Below are positions 39,228 to 46,291 of a stretch of DNA of 64,000 bases, piece by piece (within the stretch, counting starts at the first letter, position 1; every line of letters begins with the position of its first letter). The notes beneath the pieces were generated by a model. That model was not told where the DNA came from, made no database searches, and saw nothing but the letters and a program-made list of their open reading frames with translations. A program made the translations under genes and the position numbers. Source of the DNA: a virus; the IMG/VR virus record IMGVR_UViG_3300022927_001476, positions 33,680-97,679 of that record; one strand, given 5' to 3'.

Positions 39228-39625
39228 TGGGATGGTGGAAAAAACTAATTAGAGATGCAGGTATAAACAGTAAAATTGATGAACCTGTAGAAAAAGAAAA
39301 GTCTATTGAAGACGAGCGCAGAGAAATTCTTGCAAAAGAAAAAGAAGAAGCTACTGCGGCCGGTGAACCTTGGGTTGCTGTGCTTGATACTAAAGTAAAC
39401 CCTGATAACATTCGAAACGGATTCTTTGAACTTGATTGGAACAACGAGTTTATTGAACAACTCATTGACGCAGGTTACACAGGTGAAAATCCAGAACAAA
39501 TTGTAGACGGATGGTTTAGAACAATTATTAGTCAAATGTTAGGCGAAGAAGGTATAGATGGTCCTAGGGCCGCTGGATTTATTGATACAACTAAAATTAG
39601 TGAAGATAAAAGTGAAGTAAAGTAA
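39227..39625 (+). CDS. conserved unknown protein
   Basis: A 132-residue protein. The N-terminal 45 residues are highly charged (EPVEKEKSIEDERREILAKE). Then comes a conserved-looking core GEPWVAVLDTKVNPDNIRNG, FFELDWNNEFIEQLIDAGY. Similar small proteins are common in T4-like marine phages. It is coupled to genes on both sides. No function assigned. Confidence 0.75.
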   Translation: MGWWKKLIRDAGINSKIDEPVEKEKSIEDERREILAKEKEEATAAGEPWVAVLDTKVNPDNIRNGFFELDWNNEFIEQLIDAGYTGENPEQIVDGWFRTIISQMLGEEGIDGPRAAGFIDTTKISEDKSEVK

Positions 39626-39726
39626 TGCGTAATGAACTAAAACGGTACATTAAAGAAGAGTTTTTACTTGACAATAGTAGCTCTATACTATATAATGATA
39701 CTGTAAATGACACATTTAAGGCATAG
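39625..39726 (+). CDS. 33-residue peptide
   Basis: A short gene from ATG 39625 (overlapping the previous stop, TAATG) to TAG 39726: MRNELKRYIKEEFLLDNSSS then ILYNDTVNDTFKA. It ends 3 bp before the Rnh start. The sigma70 promoter 39668-39696 lies wholly within it, so the frame may exist only because of spacing. Moderate support. Confidence 0.4.
   Translation: MRNELKRYIKEEFLLDNSSSILYNDTVNDTFKA
39668..39696 (+). promoter_or_regulatory. perfect-consensus sigma70 promoter TTGACA-17-TATAAT
   Basis: TTGACA (39668-39673) and TATAAT (39691-39696), spacer 17 bp, lie 33 bp before the Rnh start. A closer TATACT (39684) would give only a 10-bp spacer. Early promoter for the exonuclease gene. Confidence 0.85.
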
Positions 39727-39729
39727 ATA

Positions 39730-40734
39730 ATGGCAACATATATTTTAATAGATACTGCAAATACGTTCTTTAGAGCTCGTCACGTAGTTCGTGGCGATAT
39801 CGATACGAAAGTAGGTATGGCATTTCATATCACGCTAAACAGTATTAAGAAAGCATGGAATGACTTTAACGGAGATCATGTTATCTTTTGTTTAGAAGGA
39901 CGTAGTTGGCGTAAAGACTATTACGAACCTTACAAACGTAATAGACAAGAAACACGTGATGCATTAACTCCTGCACAGCAAGAAGAAGATACAATCTTTT
40001 GGGAGATGTTCGACGAGTTTAAGAATTTTGTTACAGTAAAGACTAACTGTACAGTAATGCAACATCCGCAACTAGAAGCAGATGATTTGATTGCAGGTTG
40101 GGTACAAGCACACCCTAATGACAATCATATTATTATTAGTACAGATGGTGACTTTGCACAACTTATTGCTCCTAACGTAAAACAGTACAACGGTGTGTCT
40201 AATACAACTATTACACACGAAGGTTACTTTGACGACAAGGGCAAGCCTGTTGTAGATAAGAAAACAAAAGAGCCTAAGCCTGCACCTAATCCTGCGTTTA
40301 TGCTGTTTGAGAAATGTATGCGAGGTGACACTAGTGACAATGTGTTTAGTGCATATCCTGGTGTACGTACAAAAGGCACTAAGAATAAGGTTGGGCTTAC
40401 AGAAGCATTTGAAGATAAGAGTACAAAAGGCTACAATTGGAATAACATGATGTTACAGCGTTGGGTAGATCATAACGGTGTTGAACATCGTGTATTAGAT
40501 GATTACAATCGTAATGTTGTACTATGCGATTTGACTGCACAACCTGCAGAGATTAGAGAAATAATAAATAAGACTATTGCCGAAAATGCAAAGCCTAAAC
40601 AAGTATCTCAAGTTGGGTTGCATCTTATGAAATTCTGTGCAAAGCATGATATGCAACGTATTGCAGATAATATTCAATTATATGCAGATGCACTGAATGC
40701 AAAATATAATATAATGGAGCCAATATATGATTAA
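39730..40734 (+). CDS. rnh: 5'-3' exonuclease / RNase H, T4 Rnh-like
   Basis: A 334-residue FEN-family nuclease that removes RNA primers and flaps from lagging strands. ILIDTANTFFRARHVV, FCLEGRSWRKDYYEPYKRNR and QLEADDLIAGWVQ hold N-terminal acidic residues, ISTDGDFAQL the central pair, and CMRGDTSDNVFSAYPGV the helix-hairpin metal site. Length is near T4 Rnh (305). It belongs with DNA polymerase and the clamp, and has a perfect early promoter. The annotated start is ATG 39730. Confidence 0.92.
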   Translation: MATYILIDTANTFFRARHVVRGDIDTKVGMAFHITLNSIKKAWNDFNGDHVIFCLEGRSWRKDYYEPYKRNRQETRDALTPAQQEEDTIFWEMFDEFKNFVTVKTNCTVMQHPQLEADDLIAGWVQAHPNDNHIIISTDGDFAQLIAPNVKQYNGVSNTTITHEGYFDDKGKPVVDKKTKEPKPAPNPAFMLFEKCMRGDTSDNVFSAYPGVRTKGTKNKVGLTEAFEDKSTKGYNWNNMMLQRWVDHNGVEHRVLDDYNRNVVLCDLTAQPAEIREIINKTIAENAKPKQVSQVGLHLMKFCAKHDMQRIADNIQLYADALNAKYNIMEPIYD

Positions 40735-41203
40735 AGCAAAACCAGTGCTAAAAAATAAGTTTTGGATTATTGAATCTAATGGCGAACGTATTGGTACACT
40801 ATCTAAAGAAGAAGATAAAAGATATATGTACAGTTGTTCAACAGGGACAGAATACTTTAGCGATACTAAATCTTTTAACAGCTACATTGGAGGTGCGAGC
40901 TGGGATAAGACAAGTATTTCAGACGGTAGTAAAATCGATAGAGAAATTCATGGTTTTGCTACAAGCGGAACACCGTATAATGTAATGTATAATGTACAAA
41001 AAAAGTTACCACTTTTTACAAAAAGTAAAAAGTCTAAAAGTTTATATGCGGCAGGTTATTACATTATTAAATTTGACAAAGGATGGGTAAGAAGTTTTTG
41101 CCCTAAGTTAGTTACACTTGAAAAGTATGAATACAAAGGTCCGTTTAAAACAGACTTTACAATGAGACAGGAATTAAGTAATGCAAACAAACGAACCGAT
41201 TAA
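40727..41203 (+). CDS. conserved unknown protein
   Basis: A 158-residue basic protein beginning IKAKPVLKNKFWIIESNGER. The C-terminal half has conserved-looking segments KLPLFTKSKKSKSLYAAGYY and GWVRSFCPKLVTLEKYEYKG. Typical of T4-like marine phages, of unknown function. It overlaps rnh by 8 bp and the next gene by 23 bp. Confidence 0.75.
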   Translation: MIKAKPVLKNKFWIIESNGERIGTLSKEEDKRYMYSCSTGTEYFSDTKSFNSYIGGASWDKTSISDGSKIDREIHGFATSGTPYNVMYNVQKKLPLFTKSKKSKSLYAAGYYIIKFDKGWVRSFCPKLVTLEKYEYKGPFKTDFTMRQELSNANKRTD

Positions 41204-41426
41204 TCCTGCACCTATACAACAATTTGTTCAAATTGTTAAAAGTGCAGAACAAGGAAATCAAAAAGAAATTAGAATTCCGTTAGCACAAGCTAAAAATCTT
41301 GTATATACACTTACAACTATTTTAGCTAATCATCAAGGCAGACTAGAACGATTAGTTATAGAAAATGCAGGTAATGCTGAAGAAGTTGTAACTATTAGCA
41401 TGGACGGTGGTTCCGGATGGAAATAA
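41181..41426 (+). CDS. small conserved protein
   Basis: An 81-residue protein with segments FVQIVKSAEQGNQKEIRIPL, AQAKNLVYTLTTILANHQG and TISMDGGSGWK. Probably a compact helical domain. It ends 65 bp before the next gene, and a late-type box lies in that gap. Function unknown. Confidence 0.7.
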   Translation: MQTNEPINPAPIQQFVQIVKSAEQGNQKEIRIPLAQAKNLVYTLTTILANHQGRLERLVIENAGNAEEVVTISMDGGSGWK

Positions 41427-41452
41427 AGTACTAGTTTTTCTATCAAAAAAAG

Positions 41453-41459
41453 ATAAATA
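41453..41459 (+). promoter_or_regulatory. putative T4-type late promoter box (ATAAATA)
   Basis: The ATAAATA box (context AAAAGATAAATATATA) lies 31 bp before ATG 41491 in a 64-bp gap. The ribosome site AAAGGA follows. Similar to the box at 19959. Confidence 0.5.
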
Positions 41460-41490
41460 TATACGTAGTTAATTTTAAAGGATTACGTAT

Positions 41491-41781
41491 ATGAGTAGAC
41501 CAAAACCAACAATCATTTTAGAATATGTAGATAAAGCAACATATAAGTGCGAACAAGTACTTAAATCTGAAGCTATTTGGGCTGTATTTTATAATGGTGA
41601 ACCGTTTAACCTTAAAACGTCCAATGCAATAACTAACTATCCAGGTCCTAAATATAAAAAGGTTTCTTTTAGTAATCCCGGACATGCACATAATCTAGCA
41701 AAAAAACTCAACGAAATGTTCAAAACTGACGGCTTTAAAGTACATAGACTTGTACAAGGCGATGTTGTTATAGAAGAATGA
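41491..41781 (+). CDS. small conserved phage protein
   Basis: A 96-residue protein: MSRPKPTIILEYVDKATYKC, then AIWAVFYNGEPFNLKTSN and a helical/strand end NPGHAHNLAKKLNEMFKTDG. It looks like a compact alpha/beta protein common in T4-like marine phages. A late-type box precedes it. The next gene overlaps its stop (ATGA). Unknown function. Confidence 0.72.
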   Translation: MSRPKPTIILEYVDKATYKCEQVLKSEAIWAVFYNGEPFNLKTSNAITNYPGPKYKKVSFSNPGHAHNLAKKLNEMFKTDGFKVHRLVQGDVVIEE

Positions 41782-42164
41782 ACTGGAAAGAGACATATAC
41801 TAAGATCTTTCTAAAGCAATCTGATATTGCTATTAGCGAAGCAAATTTAAAACATTATCGTTCTGAATGGTGGCAAAACACTAGAGAAAAATCAGAAGGC
41901 GGATTGCGTCTTACTGATGAAGGTTTTGAATTTATTACAAATACATTAGATCTACAAACTTACGAAGTTCCATTTCCAAGAGACTTCAAAATGACTACTC
42001 AAACTGTTATTTTTTTAGACCAATTTATTACGTGTCCATACTATATAACTTCAAAAAGTATCTATGTAACGGACGAAAAGAAAGCCATGGAACTGCATCT
42101 TTTTAGCGGTGACCTAAGAAAATACGGCTTAACTAAAGCAATTTCAAGATCAAATTCTGAATAA
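41778..42164 (+). CDS. unknown protein
   Basis: A 128-residue protein. NTREKSEGGLRLTDEGFEFI resembles a helix-turn-strand segment, and TQTVIFLDQFITCPYYITSK, SIYVTDEKKAMELHLFSGDL suggest an alpha/beta fold. No motif is recognised. It ends before an inverted repeat overlapping the moxR promoter. Confidence 0.72.
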   Translation: MNWKETYTKIFLKQSDIAISEANLKHYRSEWWQNTREKSEGGLRLTDEGFEFITNTLDLQTYEVPFPRDFKMTTQTVIFLDQFITCPYYITSKSIYVTDEKKAMELHLFSGDLRKYGLTKAISRSNSE

Positions 42165-42171
42165 ATTGGTA

Positions 42172-42192
42172 AGAAAGAGGTTGACTCTTTCT
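42172..42192 (+). promoter_or_regulatory. 8-bp inverted repeat over the -35 box (possible operator)
   Basis: AGAAAGAG (42172-42179) and CTCTTTCT (42185-42192) flank GTTGA. The -35 TTGACT (42181-42186) lies in the loop and right arm, so a dimeric repressor or activator here would control the promoter. No T-run follows. Confidence 0.5.
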
Positions 42193-42209
42193 CATACTGG
42201 TGTTATTAT
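42181..42209 (+). promoter_or_regulatory. sigma70-type promoter TTGACT-17-TATTAT
   Basis: The -35 TTGACT (42181-42186) and -10 TATTAT (42204-42209, 5/6) have a 17-bp spacer. It would drive the MoxR-like gene from about 42216. Confidence 0.7.
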
Positions 42210-42266
42210 ATATACATACTTAGAAACTAAGTTATGGCATTGACTGAAACACAAGAGGAATATAAA

Positions 42267-43358
42267 ATGGAAAATATCGCACTTCGTACTGTAGGACCTA
42301 ACAGCGCAAAGAAAAGCATTGTACGTGCTTTTGCTAAAAAGCGTCCGCTGTTCCTTTGGGGACCTCCAGGTATTGGTAAATCAGATATCATTGCGCAAAT
42401 TACAAATAATGTATTAACTAATTCATTTCTTATTGATATCCGACTATCACTTTGGGAACCTACAGATATTAAAGGTATTCCATATTTTGACAGCAACTCT
42501 AGTACAATGGTTTGGGCGCCTCCAGCAGAACTTCCAACAGAAGAATTTGCGGCGCAATACGACAATATTGTATTGTTTCTAGATGAAATGAACTCTGCGG
42601 CACCAGCTGTACAAGCGGCAGCCTATCAGTTGATTCTAAATCGCCGAGTTGGTACTTACAAATTGCCAGACAATGTTCTTATTGTTGCGGCAGGTAACCG
42701 CGAAGCAGACAAAGGTGTTACTTATCGTATGCCTGCTCCGTTGGCTAACCGTTTTGTTCACTTGGAACTTGCTGTTAATTGGGATGATTACTTTGCGTGG
42801 GCAGTAGAAAATAAAATTCATAAAGATGTTATCGGTTATTTGACTTTTGCTAAGAAAGACTTGTACGACTTTGATCCTAAGTCGCCAAGCCGTTCTTTTG
42901 CAACACCGCGTTCATGGTCGTTTGTTTCTGAACTACTTGAAGACGACGACGATGAAAGCACTACTACTGATTTGGTAAGTGGTGCAATTGGCGAAGGACT
43001 TGCTGTTAAGTTTATGGCACACCGTAAGGTTGCGTCAAAACTCCCTAACCCAACTGACATTTTGACAGGTAAGGTTAAAGAGCTTGAGACTAAAGAAATC
43101 AGTGCCATGTATTCCTTGACAGTCTCACTGTGCTATGAACTGAAAGACGCATGTGACAAAAACGATAAGAAGTTTAACGATAAAGTTAATAACTTCCTAC
43201 GTTTTACAATGGATAATTTTGATACTGAGCTAGTTGTAATGGCTATTCGCCTTGCTCTTACTCAGTACCAATTGCCCATTGATCCGGACGAAGTAGAATG
43301 CTTCGACGAATGGCACGAGCGTTACAGCAAGTATATTAAAGCCGCGCAGGCCGCGTAA
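42267..43358 (+). CDS. MoxR-type AAA+ ATPase
   Basis: A 363-residue protein. ATG 42267 is chosen because AGAGGAA precedes it; ATG 42234 has no such site. Walker A is WGPPGIGKSDII, Walker B IVLFLDEMNSAAPAVQA, sensor 1 VLIVAAGNREADKG, and the arginine finger region RMPAPLANRFVHLEL. MoxR ATPases act as chaperones with VWA-domain partners, often to insert metals or remodel complexes. The next gene encodes such a partner. The pair is widespread in T4-like marine phages, but the target is unknown. Confidence 0.88.
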   Translation: MENIALRTVGPNSAKKSIVRAFAKKRPLFLWGPPGIGKSDIIAQITNNVLTNSFLIDIRLSLWEPTDIKGIPYFDSNSSTMVWAPPAELPTEEFAAQYDNIVLFLDEMNSAAPAVQAAAYQLILNRRVGTYKLPDNVLIVAAGNREADKGVTYRMPAPLANRFVHLELAVNWDDYFAWAVENKIHKDVIGYLTFAKKDLYDFDPKSPSRSFATPRSWSFVSELLEDDDDESTTTDLVSGAIGEGLAVKFMAHRKVASKLPNPTDILTGKVKELETKEISAMYSLTVSLCYELKDACDKNDKKFNDKVNNFLRFTMDNFDTELVVMAIRLALTQYQLPIDPDEVECFDEWHERYSKYIKAAQAA

Positions 43359-43373
43359 ATGGCTACAGAGTTT

Positions 43374-43404
43374 GGACGTTCTCTTTGTATAAAAACGTCC
43401 TTTT
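43374..43404 (+). terminator. intrinsic terminator after the MoxR-like gene
   Basis: GGACGTT (43374-43380) pairs with AACGTCC (43394-43400) and TTTT follows. It lies 15 bp after the MoxR stop and directly before the next sigma70 promoter, insulating the two. Confidence 0.7.
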
Positions 43405-43408
43405 CAGC

Positions 43409-43437
43409 TTGACTTCAACAGTAAATACATGTATACT
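43409..43437 (+). promoter_or_regulatory. sigma70-type promoter TTGACT-17-TATACT
   Basis: TTGACT (43409-43414) and TATACT (43432-43437) with a 17-bp spacer follow the terminator. They drive the VWA/metallopeptidase gene; an AAAAGGAG ribosome site precedes its GTG start. Confidence 0.8.
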
Positions 43438-43469
43438 GTATATAACAGTTAGGGAAAAGGAGAAACAAA

Positions 43470-44741
43470 GTGAGCATCGATACTAAAGGTTACGCACCTA
43501 ATCCAGATATTACTCCAGAAGAACTTAAAGTAATGCGAGAAGAAGTTCTTGATAGGGTTATTGTAGCTCGTGTAGGCCTATTATTGCGCCATCCTTTCTT
43601 CGGTAACATGGCTACTAGACTTAAAGTAGAAGCATGTGATGACTGGTGTCCTACTGCGGCAACTGACGGCCGCCATTTATATTTTAACACTCAATTTTTT
43701 AATGCACTTTCAAATAAAGAAATTGAGTTTGTAATTGCACACGAGATTCTGCATTGTGTATTTGATCATATGTCACGTAGAGAAGATCGTAATCCTGTAT
43801 TACATAACATTGCCGCAGACTATATCGTAAATAATACACTAGTGCGTGATCGTATTGGAGAAATGGTTTCAATCGTACAATGTTATCAAGACTTCAAATA
43901 TGAAGGTTGGACTTCTGAAGAAGTATACGATGATCTATTTAAAAAGGCAGAAGAAAACGGTCAAGAATTTTTAAAACAACTAGGTGAATTGCTAGACGAA
44001 CACATTGACTGGGAAGAAGGTCCAGGCGATAATAATTCAGAAGAAGGAAAAAATAAAAGTCATCCAACTTATTCAAAAGAAGAAATGAAGAAGATTAAGG
44101 ATGAAATTAAAGAAAGTATGATGTCTGCGGCACAAGCCGCTGGTGCAGGCAACGTTCCAGGCGCTGTACAGCGTATGATCAAAGAGCTTACAGAACCTAA
44201 AATGAATTGGCGTGAATTGCTTCGTCAACAGATTCAAAGTACTATTAAAAACGATTATACATTTAGTCGCCCTAGCCGCAAAGGCTGGCATACTGGTGCT
44301 ATTTTGCCCGGTATGAATTTTGATGAAACAATTGATATCTGCATTGCATTAGATATGAGCGGTTCAATTGGTAATGCACAGGCGGCTGACTTCTTAGGTG
44401 AAGTCAAAGGCATTATGGACGAATACAAAGACTACAAGATTAAGATTTGGTGCTTTGATACTGATGTATATAATGAACAAGACTTTACAGCAGATAGCGG
44501 TGAAGATTTGCTAGACTACGAAATTATGGGCGGCGGCGGAACCAGCTTTGATTGTAACTGGAAATATATGAAAGACAATGATATCCAGCCTAAGAAGTTT
44601 TTGATGTTTACAGACGGGTATCCGTTTGGTAGCTGGGGCGAAGACGATTACTGTGATACAGTATTTGTAGTTCATAGTCATCACGATAAAAATTTAAAAG
44701 CACCGTTTGGTATGACGGCGCATTACGATGAAGCGGCATGA
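43470..44741 (+). CDS. VWA-domain protein with HExxH metallopeptidase-like domain (MoxR partner)
   Basis: A 423-residue protein, GTG start. The N-terminal half has FVIAHEILHCVFDHMSRRED, an HExxH zinc motif followed by 'vf.H', as in DUF2201-type putative metallopeptidases. The C-terminal half has DICIALDMSGSIGNAQAADF, the MIDAS DxSGS, then IWCFDTDVYNEQ and GGGGTSFDCNW, MFTDGYPFGSW of a VWA domain. It is the usual partner of MoxR ATPases and is separated from that gene by a terminator and its own promoter. Proteolytic activity is predicted, not shown. Confidence 0.88.
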   Translation: MSIDTKGYAPNPDITPEELKVMREEVLDRVIVARVGLLLRHPFFGNMATRLKVEACDDWCPTAATDGRHLYFNTQFFNALSNKEIEFVIAHEILHCVFDHMSRREDRNPVLHNIAADYIVNNTLVRDRIGEMVSIVQCYQDFKYEGWTSEEVYDDLFKKAEENGQEFLKQLGELLDEHIDWEEGPGDNNSEEGKNKSHPTYSKEEMKKIKDEIKESMMSAAQAAGAGNVPGAVQRMIKELTEPKMNWRELLRQQIQSTIKNDYTFSRPSRKGWHTGAILPGMNFDETIDICIALDMSGSIGNAQAADFLGEVKGIMDEYKDYKIKIWCFDTDVYNEQDFTADSGEDLLDYEIMGGGGTSFDCNWKYMKDNDIQPKKFLMFTDGYPFGSWGEDDYCDTVFVVHSHHDKNLKAPFGMTAHYDEAA

Positions 44742-45016
44742 TAAAGAATAAGATATCAGCACATGATTATTTTAATACAAGGAGATTAGAACATCAATCT
44801 CCTCATTTATCTTGCATTGATTTAAAATTTACATACAACACAGAAAAAGCAATGGTAAAATGGATTCAACAAAATTTGAAGCATCGTTATTACCTAGCCA
44901 AAACAATAGGTATTACTAAAGAGAATAAAATAGATACTGTTATGAGAGTCGGATTTGAAGATGCAAAAGAACTTTCTTATTTCGTTCTTGCATGTCCACT
45001 ATTAAAGTACAACTAA
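44738..45016 (+). CDS. small conserved unknown protein
   Basis: A 92-residue protein. MVKWIQQNLKHRYYLAKTIG and VGFEDAKELSYFVLACPLLK look like a conserved core; the latter recurs in T4-like marine phages. It overlaps the VWA stop by 4 bp (ATGA). Function unknown. Confidence 0.72.
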   Translation: MIKNKISAHDYFNTRRLEHQSPHLSCIDLKFTYNTEKAMVKWIQQNLKHRYYLAKTIGITKENKIDTVMRVGFEDAKELSYFVLACPLLKYN

Positions 45017-45050
45017 ATAATATACGCATATAACTAAAAAGGAGCATAAT

Positions 45051-45299
45051 ATGTCACAAGAAACTACTGCTACGCAAGAAGCACAAGCAACAGCACCAGT
45101 AGAACTAACCGTTCAAGACCTAGGTGTTATTAGATCAATCATCGATGTTGCTAGTCAGCGTGGTGCTTTTAAAGCAAACGAGATGGAAGCTGTTGGTAAA
45201 ACATTTAATAAACTTGATAACTTCCTACAAACTGTACAAAAGGCAGAGGCTGATGCCGCTGAAGCCGCTAAAAAGGAAACTACCGAAGGAGGTAAGTAA
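45051..45299 (+). CDS. small acidic helical protein
   Basis: An 82-residue protein. After an Ala/Thr/Gln-rich start, LTVQDLGVIRSIIDVASQRG, AFKANEMEAVGKTFNKLDNF forms two helices resembling small T4-like proteins of unknown role. An AAAGGAG site precedes ATG 45051. Its stop overlaps the next ATG (TAATG). Confidence 0.72.
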   Translation: MSQETTATQEAQATAPVELTVQDLGVIRSIIDVASQRGAFKANEMEAVGKTFNKLDNFLQTVQKAEADAAEAAKKETTEGGK

Positions 45300-45955
45300 T
45301 GGCTGAAATTAAACATGTTGGTGTGTTAAAGGACAACAAAAGAAAAGTTGTTGTAGCATACAGAGTAATTCCTGGAGAACAACCTGCTGAAAATGCAATT
45401 GTAATTGATACTGCGTCACTAACTGATGCTGATCATGAAGTTTTAATTAGAGCAGTTGAAAGCAATGCAGGACAAACAGCATTTGAATTTGCTGAAGTTA
45501 TGGCAAGAACTTCTTTAAGTGACGGTAGCAACATGCTTGCACGTTTTCATACAACAGGTAAACTACAAAGAGTTAAAATGTCTGCTATTGATATGACACC
45601 TAATACAACAACAAAAATTGGATTAGATGAGCTTAATAAAATCATTGCACAACAGCGAGGTGTTGCTATTTCTGATCTTGCTTTAAAAGATCCTAATTCA
45701 CGCAAGCCAGGCGAAAGTATTACTGAAGCAGGCTCTGTTAATGAAATGGCTCCTCCAAGTGATACTGTAGTTGCTGAATCACAAGTTGCTAATATTCAAG
45801 CACCAACTGATGGTGTACTTTCAGATGCAGATTTAGCCGCTAAATATCGTAGTGATGCTGATAGATTATATAAAGAAGCAAAGGCACTTAGAGCACAAGC
45901 CGAAGAACTTGTCCCGACTGTAAAGAAGAATAAGAGTGTCAAAGAAACTTCCTGA
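45299..45955 (+). CDS. conserved T4-like phage protein of unknown function
   Basis: A 218-residue protein. It opens AEIKHVGVLKDNKRKVVVAY and has VESNAGQTAFEFAEVMARTS, MTPNTTTKIGLDELNKIIAQ and a helical C-terminus (YKEAKALRAQAEELVPTVKK). The N-terminal domain is conserved in T4-like marine phages, where it lies in virion gene clusters. Structural or assembly role is inferred from neighbourhood. Confidence 0.72.
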   Translation: MAEIKHVGVLKDNKRKVVVAYRVIPGEQPAENAIVIDTASLTDADHEVLIRAVESNAGQTAFEFAEVMARTSLSDGSNMLARFHTTGKLQRVKMSAIDMTPNTTTKIGLDELNKIIAQQRGVAISDLALKDPNSRKPGESITEAGSVNEMAPPSDTVVAESQVANIQAPTDGVLSDADLAAKYRSDADRLYKEAKALRAQAEELVPTVKKNKSVKETS

Positions 45956-46250
45956 TGATATAATTAAACATTGGCCTGAAGTTTTTAAAGATATTGACAT
46001 TCACACTATACCCATTAACTATATTAGTACCATTCGAATTGAATTTAAAACTGGTAAAATTTGGGAAATTGACTGCAATGGTAAAAGAACTACTGGCTCT
46101 AACTTAGAAGATGTCCTAGGGGATCTCTTTGATGAATATGGCGACGGTATTGAAAATGTTGACTTTCGTCTTAATAGTGCTAAAATTAAACGAGATGTAC
46201 AGAAGAATACTAGAGCATTTCTTAAGAATCCAACTAAACGGAAATCGTGA
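45936..46250 (+). CDS. small conserved protein of unknown function
   Basis: A 104-residue protein with GTG start at 45936, overlapping the previous gene by 20 bp. KKLPDDIIKHWPEVFKDIDI and IRIEFKTGKIWEIDCNG are conserved-looking and match the usual beginning of its homologues. The C-terminus is basic. No function assigned. Confidence 0.7.
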   Translation: MSKKLPDDIIKHWPEVFKDIDIHTIPINYISTIRIEFKTGKIWEIDCNGKRTTGSNLEDVLGDLFDEYGDGIENVDFRLNSAKIKRDVQKNTRAFLKNPTKRKS

Positions 46251-46257
46251 ATTTGGC

Positions 46258-46264
46258 ATAAATA
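46258..46264 (+). promoter_or_regulatory. putative T4-type late promoter box (ATAAATA)
   Basis: The ATAAATA box (context TTGGCATAAATACATG) starts 8 bp after the previous stop and lies 27 bp before the tail-fibre-like ATG at 46292. It shares the ten bases GCATAAATAC with the box at 11109. An AGGAGC ribosome site follows. Confidence 0.6.
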
Positions 46265-46291
46265 CATGTAACAATGAATTAGGAGCATTAC

